This document shows positions 1-12,974 of a stretch of DNA of 64,000 bases, one piece after another. Made by a program: the position numbers and the translations under genes. Origin of the DNA: Solea solea (taxonomy: Eukaryota; Chordata; Actinopteri; Pleuronectiformes; Soleidae); contig NC_081150.1 in assembly GCF_958295425.1 (NCBI RefSeq), forward strand, positions 9,919,001-9,983,000. The letters run 5' to 3'. A model generated the notes under the pieces. That model did not search any database. It was not told where the DNA came from and saw only the letters and a program-made list of their open reading frames with translations. How positions within the stretch are numbered: position 1 is the stretch's first letter; the number at the start of each line of letters is the position of its first letter.

Positions 1-1293
1 TCCCCCCCCATGACAAGTTGTGGTAATGTAGCTGACAGAGGCCTTGATAAGACTCATGTGAAAAGGCTACAGTCAGTGAACCGGCCTGCTCTGTGTGCCA
101 AGGACACCATTTAGCTTCGTAACAGCCTTTCTGGGTCACTAGCACATCCATCGAGACAATCCACTTCCCTTAGAAACTGTGTGCATCTCGACCTTAACTT
201 CCATTAGCCTGTGTGTCTTGCATTTCTCTCACACACCTTTCCTCTTCTCTCTGTCTTGGGACGAGTGTGTGTGTCTGTTGTTTTCCGTGTAATGCTTGTG
301 ACATACAACAACATCCTGTCAGCGTTGCATGTGACATGAAAGATCATTATTGATCATCATGGTCGAGGAGATGGAGAGTCTGAAATTGCGAAATTGTTCT
401 CGGGGGAGTGTTTGGCTGCGCAGCTGTCACACAAGAGCAGATTACTCTCCTGAGCCGAAGACCGACTCACTCTCACGCCGCTTCCTGTGCAATTCAAATA
501 TAAACCGCATACATCTTACCCATAACACCACGATGTTTTAAATCAAATTGGACCGCTGTGAAGGATTGGAATAACTCACCCAAACTTAACATATCTACTT
601 TCTGTCCTTGTAGTGGGTTGGTTCAACAGAGATTCTAATTAAAAATACCTCATTGATAAGCTTTTTGTTGATAAAAATACAAACTGCAGATTGCTAGTGC
701 TTGTCTTAGTGGAAAAACCTCAAATTATTCTAATTACTGTTCCGCAAATTCATCAAGAGGATGTTTATTTTAGGAATACACAGCTGGTTTAGGTAAAACT
801 GTGCCTAAAGATTATGGAAAGCTTATTTATTTGGGTGATATCTGTCACAGGAATAACCAGATAAATTAGGAAACACAAGTTTAAGATAAGAACACTGATG
901 TAGATTTCCCCCCCTTGAGCAACATGTTCCTCAGTGTTTCATGAACTAAGAAAAACAGACCATTATAAGCTCATTGACAAGTTATGACAAGAACTATGAG
1001 CAGGAAGTCCAAACCACCAAATTTGGAATTAGCACATAGTTTTCACCGAAGAGCAACAAGTTGTGATCTGACTGCTGCTGTGTGAATATTAAACATGTTC
1101 CAAACAGTCACAGAAAAAGGAAAGAACTCAAAACATTTATCAACATTCATCTTTTTTCAGTGTATGCTCACGTGTTGTTATTTTCACTCCGTTATTAGAT
1201 GCTGCTGCATCAGAGAGTGTGAGTCATTTGTTCCATTTGGATTTAAACGTTATCGACCCCAATTTTAAAACGTGTCCCATCTCGCTCTGACAG
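1..1293. other. non-coding left edge, probable SGK1 intron
   Basis: No exon is recognised here. The stretch is AT-rich unique-looking DNA ending in a pyrimidine-containing acceptor (ctctgacag) at 1285-1293. If the next exon belongs to the long SGK1 form, this is intron downstream of a first exon lying off the left edge. The short open frame at 350-541 has no recognisable domain and is taken as chance. Confidence 0.5.
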
Positions 1294-1512
1294 GTCAGGA
1301 AGTGGAAGATGCTGGGTCGCCATCACAGCGACAGCACAGGCAAGCAGAAGGAAGCTGAGTCAGAGTCGGTCCATCTGGGAGGCTGTCAGTCCTGGGGGAT
1401 CCACGCCTCGCCCCTGCTGGCCAGTCCCGTCATGCTGGAGTGCTCCGTCTGCAGTGGACCCTACATCAGCTACACCCTGGAGGATATGTGGCAGCCGCGC
1501 CAACGCACGCAG
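1294..1512 (+). CDS. sgk1: upstream coding exon, long-isoform SGK1 (partial)
   Basis: A 219-nt open exon (73 codons, phase 0 at both ends) sits between an acceptor at 1291-1293 and a donor reading CAG|GCAAGT, the classic GC-AG donor form. It begins V-R-K-W-K, which resembles the V-R-R-W polybasic stretch of the mammalian long form (SGK1.1), where basic residues target the plasma membrane through phosphoinositides. Together with the exon at 4897-4963 it gives 95 codons. My recollection of the human long form has about 97 residues between the corresponding valine and the shared A-F-M-K-Q segment. The rest of the exon is not clearly alignable; a Cys-x-x-Cys pair lies near codons 49-52. The initiator exon would be left of the window. 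The alternative is an exon of an unrelated gene. Strand, phase and length argue for SGK1. Confidence 0.6.
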
Positions 1513-4500
1513 GCAAGTTCATGTCGCTAATGACGTCACAAAAACACCAAGTCTACTGCAGTGGATCACAAAGTAGGGGACTTCCAGGTGGTCGTTCAGG
1601 GAAATTCCTACAGAAATGGTGTTTACGAAGCAAACCTAAGCTCATGTGTTGCAAGAAATAAAACAATGAAAATACTTGTCGATGAATTGAATCCACGTCA
1701 CAACTATTGAACACACAGCCCTGTGTTTGTCCAGCCTTGATTTGTGTGTCCTGACTTTAGAGAACGCTTCTCTTTTCAGCATTTTCAGTCTTATTGGACT
1801 ATTAAATAATAGGGCCTTGATTCAGGCAAATGGAAGAAAGTGCCATTCACATGAATGTGAGGTTTAAGTTTAACAGTAGGACTCTCTGTCTGCATTCTCA
1901 CTGAACAAATCAGCCATGGACGTTTCATTCGTAGAAGAAACCCGTGAATTCAGCGGCTTCTTGGATTTGACTGATAATTCAGTGTAATATGCATGTTGTG
2001 AAACACAATATTTGGCGGGGGGGAAACATTATTGTTAAATAGGTTCCATGAAATGACTTATAGTTCAGTCATGCAAGTTTCCACTTCCTCTTGACCTTTA
2101 ACCAGACAAAAAAAAACGTTCTGTTCTTTTTTCTTTATGACACAGCCCAAAACAGAGCCTTGACTCAGAATAATAGATAAAACCACAACAGATCTCTTTA
2201 CTTAATCAATAAACAACCTTACGTGAGATGACAGAAGGGATGCAAAATCAAAGAGAAAGGTCAAATGAGTGATTTGGACTGTGGAGAGGTTGACAGTACG
2301 AGGGGAGTACGATGTGTGTGCGTGTTTATGTGAGTATATCTGATGGGATGAGATGGGTAGCCTTGAGAGAATAAACAACACAAGAGTTTGAAACAACCCA
2401 AACACACGCACACACACACACACATGCCTGAGCTTGTCTTGTTCTCAGAAAACACCCATGGGAGAAAAGTGAAATCAGCCAAAGTCAGAACTTTGACACA
2501 TCAGTGACATGTAAATGCTGCGTGTCCTGTGACAGCAGGCCAAAACATGATAAGTGGGAAGCACAGCTTCTCTTCAGGCGTACAGTGCAGCCGTGTTTAC
2601 TTGTTTATTTCAGAGTCCTGTATACTCGCCGATCAAATGTCGAAGTTCAACTTTCTAACTCGCACCCGACTCCGCACGCACATGCAGCGATATCAGATGC
2701 ATACAGTACATTTGCATGTATTAATATTTATACTTCACCACTTAAAATTCTGTGTTTACATGCTGGAAATGTACAGTAGTGGTCAGGGAACTGGGCTTGT
2801 AACCGGACGGTCGCCGGTCTGTGTCCCCACCAGGTCAAAAAGGGCTTGGGTGCCCCTGAGCAAGGTACCCGCTGCCCACTGCTCCTAATTCTAGGATGGG
2901 TCAAATGCAGAGAAAGAATTTCCCTACTAAGGGATTAATAAAGTACGAAAATAAATTCTTACTTACTTTTGCTAATGCTTTTGATATGTGCTATCCTTTT
3001 GCTGCTGCAATATGGCAAAGTTCTCCACAGTATAATGTGGATGGAAATGTTTTTCTCAACAGCTGCAGCTGCTGACGGATCACACAGTAGAGCTGCATGC
3101 ACCTACATGCCCACAATTCTATTACATTCATACTAAAAATAAGGGTGCATCTCAGTCTTGTCTACTCGATTTTTAAATTGCATTTCAATCGCAGTGATTT
3201 GAGCAGGCTTTCTTATATAGTATAAGTAAGTTTCTGTCTTTTTTGGACCAAAACAAGAGAACGGCACCAACTGGTGCTGCAGGGATTTCACGTGCTATCA
3301 GAAAGATGATACTGATCCCATGTGTGAAATCAGAGTGTGTTACATTCAGGTGCTTTGGTTGCTGACACACGGGTAAAACCAAACAGTTACAGCATTTTTA
3401 ATAACATGGCGAGTTTAAGTAGATAAAACATTCCCATTTTGTACACACAATCAATAATAGAGGAATTATTTACGATCGGTGACAGATCTTGTCTTACTTT
3501 TATCTCCACTCGGGAATTCGTGTGGCAATTTTGAATCTATTAAAATTTCCCACTGGAAATCACAACGTGATGGGGCATTCATGTGCATTTCGCACACCGG
3601 GGACTCATATTTTCATACATAGCCATAATTCTGATAGCATGTGAAGGCAGCATCAGACCCTAGTCCACCTCTCCAGACACATGGACATGGAAACTGTGAC
3701 TCAGCCGTAATGTTGAGGCAGCAGATTGTAACAAAATAAGAAGGACACGTGAGATATTGCCAGAAAGAAGGTCATTTGTCTGTATTTGCTCAGTTTCCAC
3801 TTCAAAATGAAAAAAAAATGTTGAAGATGTCTACCTCCTTAAAGCAAGACCCATGTCTAAAGTACATATTTAAAAAGGCTTAATCTGAAATGTATACATT
3901 TTTATTTCAAAGAAACACATACAACCATACAGTAGTTAGTTAATGGTAGTGCATTCACTTTCTGCCAATAAAAACTTCTGTTTTGTGAATTGATCATTAA
4001 AGTGTAAAAAAGCACATAGTAGGCAGATAACCGGCTCCACACTTGACCCAAACTGAGTAAACTCGGCTTCAAACCGGTGTTTGGTCTCACAGTATCGCGT
4101 CACGTTACAGAGCAGAGGTTTCTCACCGCTGTCAGCGCCGGACCCCAAGTGATTTAAACTCAGCTTCACCCTGGAAACTCGGCCTCATTAAAAATCCATC
4201 ACATGGGAAACCAGAAACTGGGACAGGAACCAGTCTAGGTCGGGAATTTGTGGTTTATGGAAATGCTGATTAAGGTCGCGTTTCGGTCAGAGAGGTCAGA
4301 GAGGTCATCGCTAACGCTGACACGTACGCCGAAACTTATTAATCGTTCAGGAAAAGTCGCTTAGGTCAGCGCTTTCCAGCCTTTTTTGTCCCGTAAAAAC
4401 AAAGCGATGTTTTTAGTTAACTGTTTTCACTGGAGCAAAAGTGATGATTGGGAGAAAATTCAAAGAAATGCAATTTATCGCAGCAAAAATGTGTTTTTCT

Positions 4501-4896
4501 TTATTCCTGTCCTAATTGTATTTTTGCATCACATCAGATTTATCTGATGGTCCCAGTCTCAATGTTGTGAACTGTTCTAGTTTTTATCTCTTCCAGCTAT
4601 TTGTTTTTAGTTTATCTGCAAAAGATATTATAAATAAACAGGACAAGAGTCAGAACTGGATTTATAAGATTGGATGCACAGTTTGAAAATGTACTAATAT
4701 GAGACTTATGTATATATACTGGTTGTTTTAACTTCATAGGCCTTAACACAGTCCATTACAGTAAATAATATTTAACTGACAGATCACCAGAACACCAAGG
4801 ATTGTGTTTTAAAACTGAAAACTCAACATGTCATTGTCTCTGTTGTTCCAGTATTTGAACTATCTTTACTAACTAATGCCATATTTCCCCTCTCAG
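1513..4896 (+). other. intron between the two upstream SGK1 exons
   Basis: No coding signal is seen. It contains a tRNA-type SINE at about 2778-2955, a short CA run near 2402-2424 and a TGACGTCA motif at 1531-1538 just inside the intron. It ends in a good acceptor (cccctctcag) before 4897. Confidence 0.5.
2778..2955 (+). repeat. tRNA-derived SINE, teleost type
   Basis: The segment has the layout of common teleost SINEs. A degenerate tRNA-like head includes a box-B-like stretch near 2800-2825 (aaccggacggtcgccggtct). It is followed by a 'gtgcccctgagcaaggtacc' body and 'gcccactgctcc', and by a tail 'gatgggtcaaatgcagag' ending in an 'ataaagta' type terminus. The family name is not assigned. Divergence from the remembered consensus suggests an old insertion. 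Confidence 0.7.
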
Positions 4897-4963
4897 GCGA
4901 TGGACCTGTACTACCACAATGACTCAGACCCAGACAGTTTGTACTGTTGCCCCGGCGACAACA
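4897..4963 (+). CDS. sgk1: second upstream coding exon, long-isoform SGK1
   Basis: A 67-nt exon (22 codons plus one base) lies between tctcag and A|GTAAGT. It starts in phase 0, matching the end of the 1294-1512 exon, and leaves in phase 1. Phase 1 is exactly what the shared SGK1 exon at 13328 needs, since the short-form first exon also ends in phase 1. Joining would make the residue before F-M-K-Q a threonine instead of the short form's alanine. The peptide is acidic and rich in Asp, Tyr and Cys (DLYYHNDSDPDSLYCCPGDN). It is a similar length to the human segment before A-F-M-K but shows little identity. Splicing to 13328 is inferred, not seen. Confidence 0.6.
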
Positions 4964-6888
4964 GTAAGTAACCACCAACAAATACTGATGTTTGGTATTC
5001 TGCCACTTCCTCTTGGCTTTTCTTCTGCTCTCCTTCTGTTTCACACTGTGACCCTTCACTCCTGTGCTACTTCTCTTTATGATCAGCATTCTGATTTATT
5101 TTCAGCATCATTCAAAAATTAGTATTCTACCATTCTACCCCTATTTGTACTCGGTTTGTTTTTTGTGTGTGTCCTTGGCGACTAAAAATGTGACGGTTGG
5201 AGGAGCGAAATTATTCACCTTACCTCACCACTTGGGCCTCTAATCCAACCTCCAAACAGGATAATAACTATTGTCCTCAAACCAGTATTACTATGTGCTG
5301 TTTTGGTGGAAACCAGCAAAAATAGTCATTAGAGCCACAAAGCACAGGACTGATCATCAGGAGTGACACAGTGACCTTTTCTGTTTACAACTTCATGATG
5401 TTTTCTGGGTAAGAGGTCAGAATCGGTTTATGGCCGATACGGCTGTAAATGACTGCACTTTAATTTCCCTTTGTGCTACTGAAGTTCAAGATGTTCTAGA
5501 AATCATTGGCCAATCCAAATTACAGGGTGACTGAGTCACATTTTGGCACAGGACCTATCTGCTAAGTTCTCTTTTATAGTCAGGTTAATCTACCTTTCCA
5601 GGGAATCGCACGGGATCTCGCTCTCTCTTTGCAATGCACTGCTTTCTTTAAAGGTCCAGTATGTATGATTTGGGGGGGGTTTATTGGCAGAAACCAAATA
5701 TAGCACCTACTACCCATTAAGTACGTTTGATTAAGTGTGAGTAAACCTCTTTATGTACTTGAGGCACAGGCCGTACTTTGCGGAGTGTTCAGCATTTTTG
5801 AAAAAAAGAAAACTGTCCTTTCTGTATATCACTGACGCACTTGGGAAAACGTGGAGTGAGCAGAGTGAGCTTACCATGACACGCCACCTGTTCTTACTCA
5901 CAGGACGTTTATTCTGTTCTTTTTCCACATAGACAGCATTTATTTCCTCTTTCGGTTACGGCATCATTCTCACCAGTGGTAAGAAACACAGTAAATATAG
6001 TAAGTATGCACTGGCATTGACAGCTGGCAGTCACAGAAGTACCTGCTGCCTGCTGGCACGGACCCACACGTGTGCGACATGTTTTTCACTGGGAGTAGTC
6101 AGCCCTTTTTTTTAGTTGTGGGAGTTCTGTGAAGAGAAAATCCAAGCAATTAGCCGAGCTGGTGACAAGCTGTTCCTGCATGACCTTGGCTGTGACGCCG
6201 CTACACCCTGTCCTACAAACTTCAGCAGTTATTATCAGCTACAGGAGCAACGAGCTTGGGGTGTCAGTCGTTGACAGTGATTTGTGTAGCACAAGGAGTA
6301 GCAACAAAGAGTGAGGTGGTGTTCCATTAATAATTAATTATAATAATAACAACAGTTATTATTATAGGGAGTAGGGACTGGCCATCGTATTTTATGCAGG
6401 AACAAAGAGTGAACTGTGTTCCCAAGAAAAAGTACAGAGCGACCTTATTTAACAACACATCTGCTGAGATTATTCTTATTAAACCACATGAGTGGGTTCA
6501 TCAATTTGCTTCGGTGCAGCTAATCAGAATTTTCTCACGTTTTCTCACGTTTGAATTTCCCTCTCCGACGCCAACAGACTTATATAACATGTTGTTTTCA
6601 AATGTGTGTGTGTGTGCGCCTTTTGTTCTCAATGACATGAAATATCAACGGACTCCTTTCCTTTTATTCACAACATTTTCATGACGCATCGCTCACCTGT
6701 ATCAACCTGTCCTGCTGCGCTGAACAGGCAAACACACCTTTGTGCACACACACACACACAAACTGTAAACAAGCAAAAAAACCAGTTGCCCTTACTTACT
6801 GTGTCAATAGAAGAAAAGAAAAGGCGTAAGGAGAAAGCTGTGCCTCAGCAAACCAATGAAAGGTCAATGTAGAACAGTGGGAAATATC

Positions 6889-7045
6889 ATTCATTCATTC
6901 ATCTTCCACATGAGGGTCACAGGGTTGCTGGTGCCAATCCTAGCTGGCATTCACATAAAATCATTTAATCACACAGTGTTCAATTAACTTCTGCTTGTTT
7001 ATGGACATGTGGGAGGAAACCGGAGAACCCGGAGAGGCCTGGACT
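6889..7045 (+). repeat. truncated copy of a teleost interspersed repeat
   Basis: It starts with the CATTCATTCATC-type word followed by 'cttccacatgagggtcac', a 'gtgccaatcctagctg' block, then a gap, then 'ggacatgtgggaggaaacc' and 'ggagaacccggaga'. The same ordered words occur in a fuller copy at 60982-61285 and on the opposite strand at about 18425-18485, so at least three copies of one family lie in the window. The middle of this copy is degraded. The family is not named here. Confidence 0.65.
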
Positions 7046-9239
7046 GGTCACCTACAGTAACTCTGCTACCATAAAGAATATTAAACTTTTTTTTGTGACA
7101 TCAGCAGAAAAAATATTCCCAGAATTCAAACCATACCAGAAAACATCAGCGGCCCCTTTCAAAGCGGTATAAAGCCCCCTCCTGACATGATTACAGCTGA
7201 CCTTTGAAATGGTACTTTTAATATACTGTCTTTAAATGCACTCCTCATTATAAATTCCTCCCCAGTATCTGACATTTCCCTCTGAAGATGGCAGCTGTAA
7301 AGCATTTACAATTTAGTTTCAAACTGTCTTTTTTCCCCCGACCAAGCCTTTTGAAAATAAAGTTTTCCTTCCAACAGTAAACAGAAGCATCTTCTTCTGG
7401 CTTCAGAGTGAGTCACAGCACAGCAACAAATGATGTGTTGATAGTGAGAATACACTCACCCACCACATCGACATCAACATGTGCATAACGTGACGGTAAT
7501 GAGTGGTTGTTTCAGTTAATGTTGCACATTAGTGTTGCCTTACTTTCAACTGCCGCTCACTGGGTATTTTCTCTTGTTTACTAAATTGTCTGCGAACCCT
7601 ATATGGTTGAGTTCCAAGTCCCGTAAACAAATGTTCTTCTTTATTCTGATGCTGTAGTTTGTATTGAATATGTGTACATGCTATAGTGATACAGGCATTA
7701 ATGAGGACGTAAACTGGTGCTGTTGAGTGCACATTTTGCCCTCGTGCTATATTTGTCTGCACTTCTCTTTGAGTTTGCCTCGGCTTTGTAGCCCAGTAAT
7801 TTCATTTCAGCGGTTGCTGCACATGTTAGATAGTTCCACATTAAACGGTAGCGTAACAAATAGGTTCAGGTCCTTTTTTTACTTTACTTTCCTGCCCTGC
7901 AACCTCACCGAATGTTTTAAAAGGCTCTGCAAACTCTCCAGCATATCCAGGTGACATAGCACACTTTTTATTTACATAAAAAGTGCAAGAAAGCAACACT
8001 GCACTCCCTGCACTTCTCCTTCTGGGTGAGGTTTTAACTTCTCAGCTATGGCAATGTTGTCTGCATGTCAGAGTGGGTTGGCTGTCTTACCTGCTTCTCG
8101 GGTTAAATAAACTCCACGAAAGAAGAGAAACTAAATCCAAGCACATTTTGTCTTTGCAACTCACCCGGTTTAGCCTCATACCTCCATCTACCCTGCACGA
8201 GTCTTGTCTAGTGTATTTATAGCCTGGTCTCAGCACTTGCCGGTCATTTTGGCAAAGGACTAAATTTGAACTCTTAATGAGGGCGTTTTTTCCATGGTTT
8301 ATATTCATACTAGGCAAAACTGAATGAATTCCATACCAATTCATGTCATGTGCGTGTAACGACGAGCGCTACCACGTCAGCTGATGCTCTTGAATCCGTG
8401 CAACAGCATGACTAGCTTGACGTTTCCCACTCTGGCTGTTATAAAGCAGATAAGTAGATTTTTTTTTTGTAAATTCCTTTGGCACGTCTGGCTTTGCTAT
8501 TCAGGAAGTGATTCGTCTCTTCCTGGTACCCTCTCTCGAAAGTAGGTTACTTTTTTTTGTTGTTGTCGCCATGCAGGCCAGATGGACACCGATAAATAAA
8601 AGCCCGGCTGTCCTCGCTGAATAGCCGAGGCCTTTATGTAACAGCGTCATTTGGTTCATCACTTACAGAGGCTCATTCACATTCATCTCCAGATCAACTG
8701 TAGCCGCAAACGCACTCACCATCCCTGACACAGATAGCGGCTGTGACAAGATGGAGGGATGGGAGAATGAGGACAGACATGGGCCGACTTAATGAATACT
8801 TGGCATCTGCTGTAGACGCGTGGAATATGATGGGCATGTGCCGCTCTTTGTGTACGTGCAGGTACATCATTGGTGAGTGCGCTGAGTGCGTGTGCATGTT
8901 TTCTAATAGGCTGTGAGCACAAATGTGTTCCCACCCATTGTTGAAAGGACGTCTTAATGCTGTGAGGACATTTTGTCAGTCTTTGTTGAGGGTTAAGACT
9001 CGGTTTTAGTCTAAGAGTCAAGACGTACATCGGAGTTATGGTTTAGGCATGTAGTTGAGATGGTTTAAGTGGCTATGAAATCAATGCATTATGTGTCTGA
9101 ATGTCCTCACAACTATATGGAGACATTTATGTGTGTGTGTGTGTATGTGTTTGTTTGGATATGGTTTTACTGCAACTGTAATATCCTGCAGCCCAAACAT
9201 TCTGATTACACAGTGAACCCCTTCCTGTGCTTTAATAAA

Positions 9240-9390
9240 GTCATGAGATTTTCCCTGATGTGTGTGTGTGTGTGTGTGTGCACGTATGCGTGTCACTGCT
9301 GTCTCTGGCAAAATGACAGTGCCAGCAGGAGGTTACATAATGGATACTTTCTCTCTCACTCGCACACACACACACACACACACAGAGACA
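9240..9390. repeat. GT/CA microsatellites
   Basis: A GT run at about 9259-9280 and a CA run at about 9363-9384 lie some 80 bp apart in inverse orientation. They generate long low-complexity open frames on both strands that are not genes. Confidence 0.9.
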
Positions 9391-12300
9391 CACACAGCTC
9401 GACTATTTTGCAGCCTTTTGTCGTTCATGGTCTGAGCCTCAAGCGGCCTGTAAATCCAGAAGGGAAATGGGGCCATAAAGGAGAAACAGCTCTTTTGTTA
9501 GTGTCCCTCTCCCTTTCTTTCGCTCTCTCTCTCCTCTGATCATCCCTCAGCACTTCTCTCTCATTTCCTTCAACTCTGAGCTATGAGCATAGATGCAGAC
9601 CGAGGTAATGTAACATCTTCTTCATGAACTATTCATGGCTAAATTTGAGCTCTCCCCCCCCCCTCCCCTTTTTGTAATGCTTTAAGAAGGAGCATGTATT
9701 CAAGGTCAACGCTTGACTCGCGCTTGACTTAAGCTCCTACTGCTCCCTCTTGACAGAGCGATGTCTGATGATGTAAGAGGTTTCACTTAATATGGCGTGA
9801 GGTGCTCTCAAGTGTTGATAAGACATGTCTGTTTGTACCCCACCCTGTGCTACTGTCAGATAAAGCTCCTGAACCTGTACTGTCTGAAAAATGAATACTG
9901 CATTTTTTTTTTTTTTTTTTTAAGCAAAACTGAAGGATGTTCTAAATGCACTGAGGGAGGGAGGAGTTGGATAGCTTGAAGAAAATGTCATAAATACCTG
10001 CTTTGCCCTGTGAATGACCTGACTGTGAAGGGACATATTATGTAACAGATTTGAGCATAGATAATTGAGAAAAAGAGTCAGGGGTTAGAAAAGCTGACTC
10101 TTTATTTACAACGTTGAGAGTTCATAAGTTTTCATTGGGAGACGCCGAGCAAAACGACACAGCCGTCTTCCTGACTCTCTGTATTGTGTTTATGACGTTT
10201 AATCACTGCTTGTATTTGCTTTAATGATTCAAACATCACACAGTTTTAAATGCAGACTGCATCGCGATAGTGACAGTGTGACTTGTCCTTCACTGAGGTA
10301 TACTGTAGGTCTTAAGCAAAGCCCTTAAACCCCTTGATCAAACTGTGGTGGACCTGGACGGCGTCCAGAGTTGAACGAGTGCAACTGTGTGCGTGCGATA
10401 AAGGCACTTTCTTTGAAATGAGACGGCTCTTAGTGTAAATCCCTAGATAAAAATGAAGATTAAAAAAACAAAAATACACGCACAGTACATTTTGTTCAGA
10501 GGCTCAAAGGACAAGTTCATTTCTTCTTAAAAACTAGTCTTTCAATACTAACGAAATAAAACACAGTAAATGGACCACTCTCTAAAAGAAAAATATATAT
10601 ATGTACAGCATGAAAAAAAAAAGATTCATCAATAACAACAGACTGTGATAAAAACTTTCCTTGAATGCAGCCTGCACGTGCACAAATTCATCATGTTTCC
10701 AAAACTATGTTCATTTCCAGAACAGCGGTTGAATGACCTTAGCTCAGTGGGCACAACATTTGCATTTTACGAAGATGAGGACTTATTATAGTGCACGTTT
10801 TTGCATGTGAACTTCAACTGCAAGCAAGCTTTTTGCCTTCGAGTGATACTGGAATAATGTCACAGTGAAAGAGAGCTGCCATTTCAGGGGAAATACGGAT
10901 GAATGGGGGATTTGTTAAGCAAATGTGATACTATGGGTACTTAATTGGTGCTTGGTACTTGTTGGTGTTAGGAGTGCACAGTGTATCAGACAGTTTTTCA
11001 AACAAAAAAACACCCATCAGCTTTATTGTCTCTCCTCAGCTGAAGGTGGCTGTAGAAATGAATCATTTCATCCAATTATAATTTCTACCTCGTGTTCATT
11101 TGTAAATAAATAAAACCTTCCACAGCAACATTGGCAGTGGCAGAAGTGGAAAGTAGGCAGCATTTTCCCCCGCCCTGAGGAAAACTCATCCAACCATGGG
11201 TAGAATGGAAGGAAGTAGAGGCGGGTCGTCTCCGCCCTGAAGAGAAGTGAGAGAAGAAAAAAAAAGCTTGAAGAAACTCCTCAAGAAGGAGACTGCAGTG
11301 TAGTCAGATTACCTCACTGCCAAGGAGCCTGAAGTCCTCTGCTCTCTTGCTGTCTCCAGGAAATAAAAGGCATCCATATGAAAGACAAAACCACCGCCTT
11401 GACGTGTAAGTAAATACATTTGACTGTCAGGAATAGATTTACAAATCTCTTCCGGTAATGACCTTGTTGTGGGTGTAATGGAAAATAAGCAGTTTCCACT
11501 GTATTTATGGCTTACAGTGTAAGCATAGATCTTTTTAAACGGTGTATGTGTGACTGGGATGGAACCACTGGTGTAGATGAGTTTGCGCTTCATTTACTGC
11601 AAAATTCCGTGACCTGGATTTATGAAGCCGTTATCTGTGGAAATGCTTCGCCGGGAGGAGGAGGCGGAGGTGGAAGAAGAGGGGGTTTGTTTAAAAAGTG
11701 CCAGTGAAACCCTGGCAGCTCTCTTTTTGCAACGTTGCTGAAGCCTGTTGTGCGCCGCAGGCAGCCAAGCCAGAATGAAAACCCCTTCAGACGTTAAAGG
11801 TTTGTTTGTTCCGCATTGAAACAGAGTCTGATGAGGCTGTTTGTCTGCAGAAGGTCTAACTGAGACAGGGTTTTATAAAAGGTCGTGTGTGGATTTTACG
11901 CACGGTCGGTCGGAGAATGTAGTTTGTGTTGTGCACAAGTAGAAAAGTCAGCGCACAGTCTTCATATTGTGCTTTGTCCATTCAGTGTATTATTATTATT
12001 ATTATTATTGTTGTTGTTGTTATTATTTGCGTCTCTTGAATGTGTCTCCTCCATGTTTACGCACTGTCCCGGGTGCTCTGTCTCAGTGGCCTTTCATACC
12101 TGTGAGATCGCCTCACGCTCTCTTATTCCACGGGGTTCGTTGTTAAACTTGAACCAGGTGTGTTACATAACTGTGAGCCCTGCTGCCGCTGATCCTCTGT
12201 GTGCGCCAGCAGCGTCCAAAAACGCAGCAGCAACAGCGCATTATTGCATTCTTGATCATCATCATCGTCATTGCACTGGAGTGTATTGTGTCTGCTCTGC

Positions 12301-12974
12301 TCTTAAATGTGGGTTGAAACATTTTGTGTGTATCTTCTTTTTTTTTTGTTTGTTTTTTTCCGCTGGGACTGGAGGCTTGCGCCAGTTAACTCACTCTGTA
12401 CTTTTCCACTACCGGCGGCTTTTCTTGGCATCTGGCCACCGTGTGCTCAGACTCTCCCTCTCGGCTTTGGTACAGTCCGACCCGCGTCACTCACTCACTC
12501 ACTCACTCCCCACCGTTTGAATCGAGAGGCAGCCAAAGAGTGAAGCTGATAGGCCTTAGTTGAGGTGATCATATTATCCGTACTCCACCCCGGACTCCGG
12601 GGGGGGGGGGGGACAAAAATAATCATGAGTTTTTTTTCACAATAATATAGTCTCCTTAAACAACATGTGCGGAATCCACTCAGTTATGTAAAACATTATC
12701 CTATAGGATACACTGTGCTCAGGGTTTGCTACCTTGTTGACACTTTCAGCCTGCGTGCCACGAGATGTTAAAGTATGTCATTGCACAACATATCTGCAAA
12801 TAGTACAACAGTACTCTTTCAGTAAGTTTTTTTTTTTTCAATTTTCTCCTGTTTTTGACGCAACCACGGTTTGAGGCGCGGCTATGACGCGCTGGGGGCG
12901 CAACGGCCTGTGATTGTTCCAGGACTGGATCGCTCTTCCCCGCGTCGTCCATTCAGCGGCATGAAATGTTTGCA

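Larger units (their letters stand above)
4964..12974 (+). other. intron / upstream region of SGK1
   Basis: About 8 kb without a supported exon. Contents: an interspersed repeat fragment (6889-7045), CA/GT microsatellites (about 6600-6617, 6747-6760, 9128-9144, 9259-9280 and 9363-9384), a poly-T tract near 9902-9922, a TTA/TTG tract at about 11989-12030, a TCAC run at about 12487-12508 and a G run at 12600-12613. The stretch 8570-8660 has an unusual mix of GC-rich and palindrome-like words and could be regulatory. Open frames spanning microsatellites (9069-9539 and 11885-12520) encode low-complexity runs and are rejected as genes. Confidence 0.5.

Noticed and set aside
9069..9539. 156-codon open frame
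   Set aside because: It is held open by GT/CA microsatellites encoding Cys-Val and Thr-His repeats; no homology is recognised.
11885..12520. 211-codon open frame upstream of SGK1
   Set aside because: It runs through a TTA/TTG microsatellite giving a poly-leucine run, and no domain or splice context supports it. It lies in the promoter-proximal region.
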